The notes under the pieces were generated by a model, which saw only the letters and a list, made by a program, of their open reading frames with translations, was not told where the DNA came from and ran no database searches. A program made the translations under genes and the position numbers. From Collinsella sp. An307 (GTDB lineage: Bacteria > Actinomycetota > Coriobacteriia > Coriobacteriales > Coriobacteriaceae), in assembly GCF_002161805.1 (NCBI RefSeq), contig NZ_NFIP01000004.1, forward strand, positions 1 to 64,000: DNA of 64,000 nt, given 5' to 3'. Shown piece after piece: positions 26,386-34,601 of this stretch (position 1 is its first letter; each line of letters opens with the position of its first letter).

Positions 26386-27192
26386 GTGACGACCCGCGCC
26401 GCCGCATACGCGCACCATGCGCCCAACGCCCCTTGGCGCGCCCTCGCCGGCGCCCAACGGTATCGCCTGGGCAACATCCACGTCGACCGCGCCGAAATGC
26501 TCCGCTACCTCGGCTACACGGGGCAAAAGATCGACGAGGACCTCGCCCGCCGCATCGAGCGCGTGGCACGAGAGGTTGAGCAGACGCTTGAGCCGCACGG
26601 TGTGAGCCAGGTGTTTGGTGTTGACACCCATGCGCGCACCGCTGCGGGCGCGTCCTGCGTGCGCCTCGTGGGAACCGTCGTCGAGCTCACCGGAGACGAT
26701 ATCCACCGACACCTGGAAGGTGCCTGCGCCGTAGCGCTTTTGGCGGTGACACTCGGCATGGAAAGCGAGCGTCGCCTGCGCACCCTCGCCGCAACCGAGC
26801 CTGTGGAGGCAGCGCTTTTTGACGCCGCCGCCTCCGCGTATGTCGAAGCGGCGGCAGACGCAGTAGATGCCGCCATCGCGACCGACGCCACACGCACGGG
26901 CCTTGTCCGCAATGGCCGCTTCTCCTGCGGCTACGGCGACTGCCCGCTCACCGCACAAGGCCCCATCATCGATGCGCTCGACGCCCGTCGCGCGCTCGGT
27001 ATTACCGTGACAGAGAGCTACCTGCTCGTTCCCAGCAAAAGCATCACCGCCCTCATCGGTCTCTTTGAGCGAGGTAACGGGGTCCAAGACGCATCGCGCA
27101 CCTGTGCGCACTGCGCACTTAAGGAGAGCTGCGCGTTCAGAGCGCGCGGCGAGCGTTGCTGGCGGCGAGCGAATTCGGTACAGGAGGACTGA
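26386..27192 (+). CDS. stand-alone methionine synthase reactivation-domain protein
   Basis: 268 residues. The fold markers resemble the MetH activation domain (RYLGYTGQKID, AVALLAVTLGMESERRLR, ADAVDAAIATDA, RFSCGYGDCPLTAQ, ALDARRALGITVTESYLLVPSKSITALIG). A short Cys-rich end (CAHCALKESC) is also present. In long MetH proteins this domain binds SAM and lets oxidised cobalamin be re-methylated. Here it is separate and lies between metF and metH, 1 bp before metH, whose product lacks it. GTG start after GGAAGG. The Cys cluster suggests a bound metal or Fe-S cluster; that is inference. Confidence 0.8.
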   Translation: MTTRAAAYAHHAPNAPWRALAGAQRYRLGNIHVDRAEMLRYLGYTGQKIDEDLARRIERVAREVEQTLEPHGVSQVFGVDTHARTAAGASCVRLVGTVVELTGDDIHRHLEGACAVALLAVTLGMESERRLRTLAATEPVEAALFDAAASAYVEAAADAVDAAIATDATRTGLVRNGRFSCGYGDCPLTAQGPIIDALDARRALGITVTESYLLVPSKSITALIGLFERGNGVQDASRTCAHCALKESCAFRARGERCWRRANSVQED

Positions 27193-27193
27193 C

Positions 27194-29626
27194 ATGACGC
27201 GCGACCTTGCACGCGCCCTCAAGGGCGAAAGCCATCTTCTGTTTGACGGCGGCATGGGGACCATGCTGCAGGAGGCGGGCCTCGCTGCAGGTGAAACGCC
27301 TGAGCTGTGGTGCCTCACCCATCCGGATGAAGTGCGCGCCATCCACCGCGCCTACGTCGAGGCGGGAAGCGATGTCATCACCACCAACACCTTTGGGGCC
27401 AACCGCCTCAAGCTCGACGGTAAGGCGACGGTCGATGAGGTCTTCTCGGCAGCCGTGGCGTGCGCCCGTGCCGCAGGGGCTCGCTACGTCGCCGGAGACA
27501 TCGGGCCCACCGGCGCTTTGCTCCGCCCCTTGGGCACCCTCTCGTTCGATGACGCCTACGAGCTCTTTGCCGAGGAGGCGCGCGCTGCCGCGGCGGCGGG
27601 CGCAGACCTCTTCATCATCGAGACGATGACCGATCTTCTTGAGGCAAAGGCTGCCCTTCTTGCTTGTCGCGAGAACACAAACATGCCCATTATCGCCACG
27701 ATGACGTTCGGCGAGGACGGACGCACGTTTTTGGGGACGAGCCCCGAGGTGGCGGCGGTCACCCTCGACGCACTCGGCGCCGATGCGGTGGGCATCAACT
27801 GCTCGCTCGGACCGGGAGAGCTTCTCGGCCTTGCCAAACGCATGCTCGCCGTTACGGAAAAGCCCCTCCTCGTGCAGGCGAATGCCGGCCTTCCACACGT
27901 TGAGGGCGAACGAACCGTTTACGACATTGGACCCGAGTCCTATGCAGAGAGCGTGCGCGCGCTCGTGGACGCGGGCGTGGGGATCATCGGCGGCTGCTGC
28001 GGCACCACCCCCAGCTATATCCGCCTGCTCGATGAGGTCATCAAGGGCCGCGCGCCTAAGTCGCGCCACATCGAACGCGCGCTCACAGCCACCAGTGCGC
28101 AAAGCATGGTGCATCTCCCTGTAGGGGCGGGGCACGTCGCTGTTATTGGCGAGCGCATCAACCCCACAGGCAAGAAGCGCCTCCAGCAGGCGCTTCGCGA
28201 GGGCGATATCGACTACGTCGTGGGCATGGGGATCTCCCAGCAAGAACAGGGCGCCGATATCCTCGATGTCAACATCGGTCTGCCCGAAATTAACGAGGCA
28301 AAGCTCCTGCCCGAGGTAGTTGAGCGACTCTGCGCAAGCGTCTCGCTACCGCTCATGCTCGACTCATCCGACCCGGTCGCCCTCGAGGCGGCATGTCGAC
28401 GCTACCCGGGAAAACCTATCATCAACTCCGTAAACGGGAGCCGCGAGAGCCTCGAGGCGATTCTCCCCATCGCGGCGCGCTACGGCGCAAACGTTGTCGC
28501 CCTCACCCTCGACGAGCAGGGCATCCCCCGCACGGCAGAGGAGCGCCTCGCCATCGCCCGACGCATCGTCGAGGCGGCAAAGCGAGCTGGCATCGGAAGC
28601 GAACGCATCCTCGTCGACTGCCTCGCCATGACCGTATCGACCGATCAGTCCCAAGCCACCCAGACGCTCAAGGCCATAGGCCTCGTCAAACGCGAGCTCG
28701 GCGTCTTCACCACACTCGGCGTCTCAAACATCAGCTTCGGACTGCCCCAGCGTCCGCTCATCAACAGCACGTTTCTCTCCGCTGCCTTTGGCGCCGGCCT
28801 CGACGCCCCCATCTTGAACCCCGCTACGGAGCGCTACCGCGACGTGGTACGCACCTGGCGGGTGCTCAATGCCCAGGACACGGGCGCCGAGCAGTTCATC
28901 GGCAACTACGCCGAATGGGTCGATCCCTACCAGCATCCCGGCAAAGGGGCCATCGGCGATGGCGTCACCACGCGCCAACCGGAAGGTACAGCTGCCGCTG
29001 CGAAAACCTCGTCCACGCTGAGGGAGCTCGTTATCTCGGGCAGGCGTGGAGACACGGCGCGCTGCGTGGCTGAGCAGCTCAAACACCACGACCCCCTCGA
29101 GATCATCAACGACGAGCTTATCCCCGCACTCGACGAGGTGGGCGACCGCTTTGAGGCGGGTACGTACTTCCTCCCCCAGCTCATGGCATCCGCCGAGGCG
29201 GCGCGGGCGGGCTTTGACACCATCCGCGACGTCATGCCCGCACGCGCAACCACAGACAAGGGCGCAATCTGCTTGGCAACCGTCAAGGGCGACATCCACG
29301 ACATTGGCAAAAACATCGTCAAGATGCTCCTCGAGAACTACGGCTACACCGTCTTTGACCTGGGAAGAGACGTCGATCCCAAGCTGGTCCTCGACTGCGT
29401 GAGAACCCACGGCATCCAGCTCGTCGGCCTCTCCGCTCTCATGACCACCACCGTTAAGAGCATGGAGACAACCATCGAGCTCCTTCGACGCGAGGCTCCC
29501 AGCACTAAGGTCTTTGTGGGAGGAGCTGTGCTCACGCCCGAGTACGCCAAGATGATCGGGGCGGACTTCTACGCGAAGGATGCCGCCGAATCGGCGCGCA
29601 TAGCTGCCGAGGTGCTCTCATCATAG
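27194..29626 (+). CDS. metH: cobalamin-dependent methionine synthase, without reactivation domain
   Basis: 810 residues in three modules. A homocysteine-binding zinc domain (1 to ~300) ends with the GGCCGTTP motif and has GINCSLGP upstream. A methyl-folate (pterin-binding) domain (~320-590) carries IGERINPTGKKRL and DVNIG. A B12-binding domain (~620-810) has GDIHDIGKNIV, with H702 as the lower cobalt ligand. The ~350-residue C-terminal activation domain of Escherichia coli MetH is missing; the preceding gene appears to provide it. GGAGG lies 8 nt before the ATG. It is convergent with the SARP-like gene, 4 bp apart. Confidence 0.93.
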   Translation: MTRDLARALKGESHLLFDGGMGTMLQEAGLAAGETPELWCLTHPDEVRAIHRAYVEAGSDVITTNTFGANRLKLDGKATVDEVFSAAVACARAAGARYVAGDIGPTGALLRPLGTLSFDDAYELFAEEARAAAAAGADLFIIETMTDLLEAKAALLACRENTNMPIIATMTFGEDGRTFLGTSPEVAAVTLDALGADAVGINCSLGPGELLGLAKRMLAVTEKPLLVQANAGLPHVEGERTVYDIGPESYAESVRALVDAGVGIIGGCCGTTPSYIRLLDEVIKGRAPKSRHIERALTATSAQSMVHLPVGAGHVAVIGERINPTGKKRLQQALREGDIDYVVGMGISQQEQGADILDVNIGLPEINEAKLLPEVVERLCASVSLPLMLDSSDPVALEAACRRYPGKPIINSVNGSRESLEAILPIAARYGANVVALTLDEQGIPRTAEERLAIARRIVEAAKRAGIGSERILVDCLAMTVSTDQSQATQTLKAIGLVKRELGVFTTLGVSNISFGLPQRPLINSTFLSAAFGAGLDAPILNPATERYRDVVRTWRVLNAQDTGAEQFIGNYAEWVDPYQHPGKGAIGDGVTTRQPEGTAAAAKTSSTLRELVISGRRGDTARCVAEQLKHHDPLEIINDELIPALDEVGDRFEAGTYFLPQLMASAEAARAGFDTIRDVMPARATTDKGAICLATVKGDIHDIGKNIVKMLLENYGYTVFDLGRDVDPKLVLDCVRTHGIQLVGLSALMTTTVKSMETTIELLRREAPSTKVFVGGAVLTPEYAKMIGADFYAKDAAESARIAAEVLSS

Positions 29627-29630
29627 GTCC

Positions 29631-32600
29631 CTAACGCCCATAATCCGCCCGTACAGACGATCCTGTCCCCGATGCGTCGACGATGCGATCGTACAGAGCC
29701 CTTGTCTCGGGCTCGGGCATGCCTTTGTCCTGCGCCTTGAGCGCTAGCGCGTGACGCCGGTACAAATCGACCACCTCCCTCCGTCTTCCCGCGAGTTCGT
29801 ACACGCGCATGGCCGCACGGACCACGTCCTCGCGCAGGGGAGCCTGCAGGAGCGCCGCATCCGCCATCCACGAGGCGCTCGAGACATCGCGCTCCTCCAG
29901 AGCCGCCTCAACACCGCGCAGCATACAGTCGACGAACTTCGTCCGGTACCCCTCGCGCATCTTCTCGAAAAACGCCCCTCCCTCTCCATCGGGAACAAAC
30001 AGGGGTCCTGCGTAGAGCTGCTCAACTTTGAGGCATATGTCGATGATCTGCGGAGCGCTTATGCCCTTGCGCTTGAGAAGCACTTCCCGCGCGAGCATAT
30101 CGAAACGCATAACATCGGAGACCACATACTCCGCATTGAAGGCAATACCCTCTCCTTGCAAGATCAGGTATTGCGGACCGTCCTTGGTCTGTCCCAGCGC
30201 GCGCCTGAGTGCCGAAAGCGTTGAGTAGAGGCTGTTACGCGCATGGGTGTAGTCGTAGCCATGCCACAGTTCCTGCTGGAGCGTCGCGCGCGGCACAAAG
30301 GCCCCCGGCGCAAGGGCAAGACGCGCCGCGACGACGCTCGTCTTTCGCCTGCGCCAAAGAGCACTTGTGAGCACGTGCCCATTGCGCTCGATCTTAAGTC
30401 CGCCGAAGAGGCGAACGGTCAGCTGGCCAACAACCGTCCGCTCCATATCTCCTACCACCTCAAAGAGGCGCTCCGAGCGTTCCTCCGCCGAGGCGCCCGT
30501 CTTAAACGCGGCTTGGAGATGCTCGGGGATTAAGCGGACGATGGCAGCGGCAGGAACGCCGAGAGCGCGCAGGGCAAGTCGCGCTGCCGGGCGAATGCCC
30601 TCGTCGAGCATTTCTTTACGGTGGAGAGACATCCAGGCGGACAGCTCCGCATCAAAACGGACAGCGGCCAAGCTGAGCGCCGTCGTCCACGCGGCGGACG
30701 GGCGGCATGACGCCGGAGAGAGGTCGATTAGCTCCGCCTCTTCGCTCAACGCGACGCGTGAGGTGTTGCAGATGTAGGCAATCTTCTCAAGAATCTGGGC
30801 ATGCTCGCGCACAAACGGTACGCGCCGGTCGGCGAGCTTGATCACCTGCTGAGCGCGAAAATGCGCGTTCACTACCTGATCCATACTCAGATATTGCCAG
30901 CCCTCCAGCAAAAGACACAACAGTTGGAGCGGTTGGTCGGAGGTGCGAATGGCCATAGTCCCCGCGTCGACGAACGCGCGCTCATCGGTTACCGGGAGCC
31001 CCGCGTATACGCGACGCATCGAGATGACAAGCCTGACGGTCATCAATACCGGTGCGAGCCTCCGTTCACGGAGATAGTCGAGTGCCTGCTGCAGCATGTC
31101 ATCGCGCTCGTCTATACCGCTATCGCGCCCCAAAGAGACCTCTCGTACGAGCTCGGCGCACATCGCAAAGATTGAGGGCAGGTCACGCAACGGCCCTTCG
31201 CGCGAATCCCGGGAGGCGCGCACCTCCCCGCTTTTCTGGCGGTTGGTCTTCCCCTCCAAAAGGTTGCGCAGGCTGGTACTGAACGACCGGAGCGCACGGG
31301 CAGCGTCACTTGTCGAGCGTCCGCTTTTTCGCGGGCTTACTTCGGGCAGGCCAATACCAGGACAGGTACTCCAGATTCCCCTAAGCGCGCAAGCAACAGC
31401 CCATTCGGAAGGTGTCACCTCCTCTTCCACTTCCAGAGCACGCGCCGCAAGCTCTGTTGCCATAGCGCGAGCGACCTTAAAATCTCCGAGTGTGAGGGAC
31501 GCCGTGTAACGGGCAAGCTGGCACCCCACAGGAAGAAGCGCCTCCGGCGCCGCCATAGTCGTCTCCGTCGCAATGCGGGCCACGTACGCGCCCTGTCCCG
31601 CGAGGGCGCACGCTGTCGGGAACCTCCCCATCTCCTCAAGTGCCGCTGCCGCCCCCAGCAACTCGTCTGCCAGAAGCACCGCGTCCTCGGCACTTCCACG
31701 GCGCAGCAGCGCCCGCACAGCCTTAGCGGGGAGCTCTCCCATGCACTCCGACACCACCTTGCGCATGCCCCTGCGCGAATCCCATGTGCCCAGACAGCTG
31801 AAGGAATGGCTGGAGGGATCGACCCCAAAGAGCGGGTAATCGTGAACGAGGCGCACCCGTGCGGCTTGAGGTAGCTTGATTCCGCAGACGTCGAACTCGC
31901 CAAGACCTCCCTTCCCCATAAGAAGCATCATCCCTGCGGCGCGCAACGCCTCGGGCGCATCCTTCTCCAACTCACTCCAGACACTTCGATAGAGACCGTC
32001 CACGCAAGCATCGAGTGTCGAGGCCGCTCCCTCCCCCTGGGTAACCACAGATAACGCCGCCACGAGCATCGGTATTCCTTGGGTAAGACCGTACACATCC
32101 AAATCACCGGATATGGAAAACGTTCGAATCCACGAGGCGTACTCCCTTGGCCGTATCCTCAACGCCTGGCTTCCAAACTTCGCCGCATCCCCCAAAAGCG
32201 CTATGAGTTCTCTGCAGCGCGGCGTACAAGCAAGCAGCACCTCAAAGTTCTCGGAGCGCATAGCGCGCAGCACGCGCACCACCTCTTTAGCCTGCGCTTC
32301 TCCCCATGGCGGTACATCGTCTATCGCGATAAGCGGTCGTGTTGCCTGCGGCAGCTCCAAGCGGCAGGCGGCAAGCTCCGTCGCGAGCTCTGCCGGACTT
32401 TTGCCCCTCGCATCCATGATGCGCGCAACGCCGCGCAACGGGTCACTCCTCACCTCCTCGGCATATTGGATGAGCAGCGCCGTCTTGCCAAACCCCTCCG
32501 GGGCAACGAGCACCGCCATGCCCGCGGCCCGGCATTGCTTGGTCAGTTCGCGCAGAAGATCGACGCGCTTCACCGTGAAGCTCTCCCCCATGGGCAGATG

Positions 32601-32660
32601 CGACAGAAACGCACCACCGTCTCCTGCTGCACCGATCATGCGGTCTTCGTACGAATCCAT
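29631..32660 (-). CDS. large ATPase regulator with C-terminal SARP/BTAD region
   Basis: 1009 residues. A P-loop APEGFGKTAL at 53-62 and a Walker B-like LIAIDDVP mark an N-terminal STAND-type ATPase, followed by a long alpha-helical (TPR-like) middle. Residues ~755-850 form an OmpR-type winged helix (LTVRLFGGLKIERNG, ALWRRRKTSVVAARLALAP, ARNSLYSTLSALRRALG). Residues ~870-1000 form a bacterial transcriptional activator domain (VMRFDMLAREVLLKRKG, AALEERDVSSASWMADAAL). Placing the SARP module at the C-terminus is unusual; classic SARPs have it first. GGGAAAGGACG precedes the ATG. Four 11-bp-phased direct repeats lie 80-125 bp upstream and may be its own binding sites. Target genes are unknown. 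Confidence 0.85.
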   Translation of the reverse strand: MDSYEDRMIGAAGDGGAFLSHLPMGESFTVKRVDLLRELTKQCRAAGMAVLVAPEGFGKTALLIQYAEEVRSDPLRGVARIMDARGKSPAELATELAACRLELPQATRPLIAIDDVPPWGEAQAKEVVRVLRAMRSENFEVLLACTPRCRELIALLGDAAKFGSQALRIRPREYASWIRTFSISGDLDVYGLTQGIPMLVAALSVVTQGEGAASTLDACVDGLYRSVWSELEKDAPEALRAAGMMLLMGKGGLGEFDVCGIKLPQAARVRLVHDYPLFGVDPSSHSFSCLGTWDSRRGMRKVVSECMGELPAKAVRALLRRGSAEDAVLLADELLGAAAALEEMGRFPTACALAGQGAYVARIATETTMAAPEALLPVGCQLARYTASLTLGDFKVARAMATELAARALEVEEEVTPSEWAVACALRGIWSTCPGIGLPEVSPRKSGRSTSDAARALRSFSTSLRNLLEGKTNRQKSGEVRASRDSREGPLRDLPSIFAMCAELVREVSLGRDSGIDERDDMLQQALDYLRERRLAPVLMTVRLVISMRRVYAGLPVTDERAFVDAGTMAIRTSDQPLQLLCLLLEGWQYLSMDQVVNAHFRAQQVIKLADRRVPFVREHAQILEKIAYICNTSRVALSEEAELIDLSPASCRPSAAWTTALSLAAVRFDAELSAWMSLHRKEMLDEGIRPAARLALRALGVPAAAIVRLIPEHLQAAFKTGASAEERSERLFEVVGDMERTVVGQLTVRLFGGLKIERNGHVLTSALWRRRKTSVVAARLALAPGAFVPRATLQQELWHGYDYTHARNSLYSTLSALRRALGQTKDGPQYLILQGEGIAFNAEYVVSDVMRFDMLAREVLLKRKGISAPQIIDICLKVEQLYAGPLFVPDGEGGAFFEKMREGYRTKFVDCMLRGVEAALEERDVSSASWMADAALLQAPLREDVVRAAMRVYELAGRRREVVDLYRRHALALKAQDKGMPEPETRALYDRIVDASGTGSSVRADYGR

Positions 32661-32740
32661 AGGCTCGTCCTTTCCCTCCCCCTCACCATAGGCGCAGCGC
32701 TGCTCAACCGACGTACCGTGGCAGGATCTTTCTGCGCGCC

Positions 32741-32784
32741 GGTTGGATGGCGGTCAGGTTTTGGTCAGACATTGGTTAGACGTC
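32741..32784 (-). promoter_or_regulatory. four 11-bp direct repeats, candidate SARP operator
   Basis: Four consecutive 11-mers each start with GGTYRG: they begin at 32741, 32752, 32763 and 32774. The heptad cores GTCAGGT, GTCAGAC and GTTAGAC start at 32753, 32764 and 32775. Direct heptamers with an 11-bp period are the classic binding pattern of SARP activators. The array lies 80-125 bp upstream of the SARP-like gene start (32660). Confidence 0.55.
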
Positions 32785-32983
32785 CGCGCCTGCAGCGGCG
32801 CGCGCACCGTCGCAGCTCATCGCGGGTGCGCAGCCGACGCAAGATTATTTGGATGGGAACGCTTGGTTTTGAGTTCTATAATTTAAACCGTTTATCCGAT
32901 ATATCGCCTAGTCCCACCGAAATGAAATAGACGAGTTGCATAGGCGCTGCTACACACGCTTTTTCGTTTTATTACCCCGCCGT

Positions 32984-33001
32984 GTCAGACATTTGTTAGA
33001 A
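32984..33001. promoter_or_regulatory. second pair of the same 11-bp-phased repeats
   Basis: GTCAGAC at 32984 and GTTAGAA at 32995 repeat the core, spacing and orientation of the array at 32741-32784. A 17-bp block is shared at 16 of 17 positions. The pair lies about 70 bp upstream of tRNA-Leu(TAA), on the far side of the AT-rich segment. Confidence 0.5.
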
Positions 33002-33071
33002 CATGATTCGTCCTGCACATTCGCAGGTGGTTCACCGTACGTTGATGAGCAATCTGATAGACTATGCGCGT

Positions 33072-33156
33072 GGGGGCGTGGCGGAATTGGCATACGCAGG
33101 AGACTTAAAATCTTCGGCCGCAAGGATTGTGGGTTCGAGTCCCACCGCCCCTACCA
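33072..33156 (+). tRNA. tRNA-Leu (anticodon TAA)
   Basis: 85-nt type II tRNA. The acceptor stem GGGGGCG pairs with CGCCCCT (one G-U pair), the D arm is GGCGGAATTGGCATACGC, and the anticodon loop CTTAAAA gives TAA. It has a long variable arm and a T arm GTGGGTTCGAGTCCCAC. The terminal CCA is encoded. Confidence 0.96.
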
Positions 33157-33211
33157 GATATTCCGCTGGCGGACCGCGTCCGCCATCTCTTTGCGCAAGG
33201 GGGCGCTCGAC

Positions 33212-33496
33212 ATGAAGAAGATTGTACTTGCCTGCGGTGCCGGTGTGGCCACCTCGGCCGTCGTCGCGCAGAAGATCTCTGCCCTGCTCGATGCTAACGG
33301 CTATGCCGATTCCTATGAAATCGTTCAGTGCCCGGTGGGCGAGGCAAAGGACACCTGCGCCGATGCCGACCTCCTCATCGCTACGACCGTTGCGCCCGAG
33401 GGGATCACCTGCCCTTACGTTAACGGCGTTCCCTTCCTCACCGGCATCGGCCGTCCCGCCGCCGAGCAGGAGGTTCTCGAGGCTCTCAAGGCCTAG
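33212..33496 (+). CDS. orphan PTS galactitol-type IIB component
   Basis: 94 residues. The protein opens KKIVLACGAGVATSAVVAQKI, with the phosphorylatable cysteine at residue 8 in the CGxGxATS loop of the lactose/galactitol-type IIB fold. IIB subunits pass phosphate from IIA to the incoming sugar. No IIA or IIC gene is nearby; both neighbours are tRNA-Leu genes, so it either serves a transporter encoded elsewhere or has a regulatory role. AAGGGGG precedes the ATG. Confidence 0.85.
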   Translation: MKKIVLACGAGVATSAVVAQKISALLDANGYADSYEIVQCPVGEAKDTCADADLLIATTVAPEGITCPYVNGVPFLTGIGRPAAEQEVLEALKA

Positions 33497-33587
33497 CATC
33501 CGGCAAGCCGCCACCCGCAAGTTTTCTCTTGCGCGAGTGCGCGGGCTACGGTATGATGAACCGTGCTTTTGACGAAGGTCGAAAGAC

Positions 33588-33674
33588 GCGGGCGTGGCGG
33601 AATTGGCAGACGCGTATGGTTCAGGTCCATATGGGGGCAACCCCGTGAAGGTTCAAGTCCTTTCGCCCGCACCA
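33588..33674 (+). tRNA. tRNA-Leu (anticodon CAG)
   Basis: 87-nt type II tRNA. The acceptor GCGGGCG pairs with CGCCCGC, the anticodon stem TATGG / CCATA encloses the loop TTCAGGT, giving CAG, and the variable arm is long. CCA is encoded. Confidence 0.96.
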
Positions 33675-33683
33675 CCGAATAGC

Positions 33684-33709
33684 AAAGGCCCCGGTAACGG
33701 GGCCTTTTT
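33684..33709 (+). terminator. terminator after tRNA-Leu(CAG)
   Basis: AAAGGCCCC / GGGGCCTTT with a GTAAC loop-region is followed by TTTTT. It overlaps the stop codon of the convergent hypothetical gene. Confidence 0.9.
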
Positions 33710-34011
33710 CATGCCGAGCTATTCTGGAGCTCCGGCCGTGCTGTCCGCGCAGCAGGCATCTGAGCAGCACTGCGCATGATCACGTACCAGCGCGGTCCCG
33801 ACCAGCCAGTCGTATCCTTCCAGAGGGTCGTCATGCGCTTACCGATCCTAATCGCAACAGCGTACCCACCCTGCACGCGCTGCCAGCGCTCCACCGCATC
33901 GATGCGAAAAAGGCGCCCGTCGGGCAGGGCGATTACCTCCGGGGTCTCATGCCCATCGGGCCCAACCCGTAGGTACACATCCACATAGGTTCTCATACCC
34001 TTGGGAACCAC
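33709..34011 (-). CDS. hypothetical protein, short and beta-rich
   Basis: 100 residues, not recognised. The body (residues 5-75) alternates strands and charged turns (RTYVDVYLRVGPDGHETPEVIALPDG, RLFRIDAVERW, YAVAIRIGKRMTTLWKD) like a small cytoplasmic beta-barrel; the last 25 residues look disordered. The GTG at 34011 has GAAGGGCGG upstream; an internal ATG at 33996 is the alternative start. It stands alone between the tRNA terminator and yhcH. Confidence 0.6.
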   Translation of the reverse strand: MVPKGMRTYVDVYLRVGPDGHETPEVIALPDGRLFRIDAVERWQRVQGGYAVAIRIGKRMTTLWKDTTGWSGPRWYVIMRSAAQMPAARTARPELQNSSA

Positions 34012-34109
34012 GAGCCACCGCCCTTCAGACCTGATTCGAACATCAGTTCCTACTATACGGTGTCGTGCGGACAGACACGTGGTTTCAGACAGCTCCGCCT
34101 CGCAAGCGC

Positions 34110-34580
34110 CTAGGCAAACAGCTCATCCACAATCAGCTTAAAGCAGACCTTGCGCACCGGGCTCGGCCCGTCCTCACCAAAGACGAGCGTCGGCATATGG
34201 GGCTCGCCAGCGAGGAAAAGCGCAAAGGCGCCGTCGGCAAGGTTGCCGTCGATACCATAGTCGCTATCGACCAGCTCGAAATCGTCCTTCTCGTCATACG
34301 GGGTAACCGGCGACGTTTCCCCCGCGGTCACGCGAAACGCCTCGCGCCCCGCAAGGTCGATCTGCAGATCCATGTAGCGACGATGCGTCTCAAAATGCGC
34401 GTCCTCAGGCGCGCGCGTCGTCGCCTCCATGACGTTCGCATAGACCTTGTCGCCCAGAATCTGATGAGATCCGAGCTCCAGATCCTGCGGATCGTGGTCG
34501 GCGAGCCAGTCAATCAACACGTCAAGGCTCTTAAACAGGCCGCGATAACGCTCGATATCACAAAGCGAGCCTACAAACAT
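34110..34580 (-). CDS. YhcH/YjgK/YiaL family protein
   Basis: 156 residues that match the small cupin-like YhcH family (also called EbgC-like): a helical start, AHFETHRRYMDLQIDLAGREAF with the conserved His and the MDLQ motif, then PYDEKDDFELVD and a final KVCFKLIVDE. The family is linked to sugar or sialic-acid metabolism and often has a metal site. GGGGGA precedes the ATG. It is the last gene of the long minus-strand operon, 21 bp after the SurA-N-like gene. Confidence 0.85.
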   Translation of the reverse strand: MFVGSLCDIERYRGLFKSLDVLIDWLADHDPQDLELGSHQILGDKVYANVMEATTRAPEDAHFETHRRYMDLQIDLAGREAFRVTAGETSPVTPYDEKDDFELVDSDYGIDGNLADGAFALFLAGEPHMPTLVFGEDGPSPVRKVCFKLIVDELFA

Positions 34581-34601
34581 AGCTGTTCCCCCTATCGTGC
34601 G

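Larger units (their letters stand above)
32661..33071. other. 411-bp AT-richer intergenic region
   Basis: The region contains the direct-repeat operators at 32741-32784 and 32984-33001. A TATAAT hexamer lies at 32877-32882 within a stretch of unusually low GC (about 32840-33000). A short CCTGC / GCAGG hairpin sits at about 33014-33029. A 25-codon ORF beginning at 32853 has no good ribosome site and is not called. The tRNA-Leu gene starts at 33072. Confidence 0.5.

Noticed and set aside
32853-32930. 25-codon ORF in the AT-rich region
   Set aside because: No ribosome site, no hydrophobic or other distinctive pattern, and it overlaps the promoter-like TATAAT.
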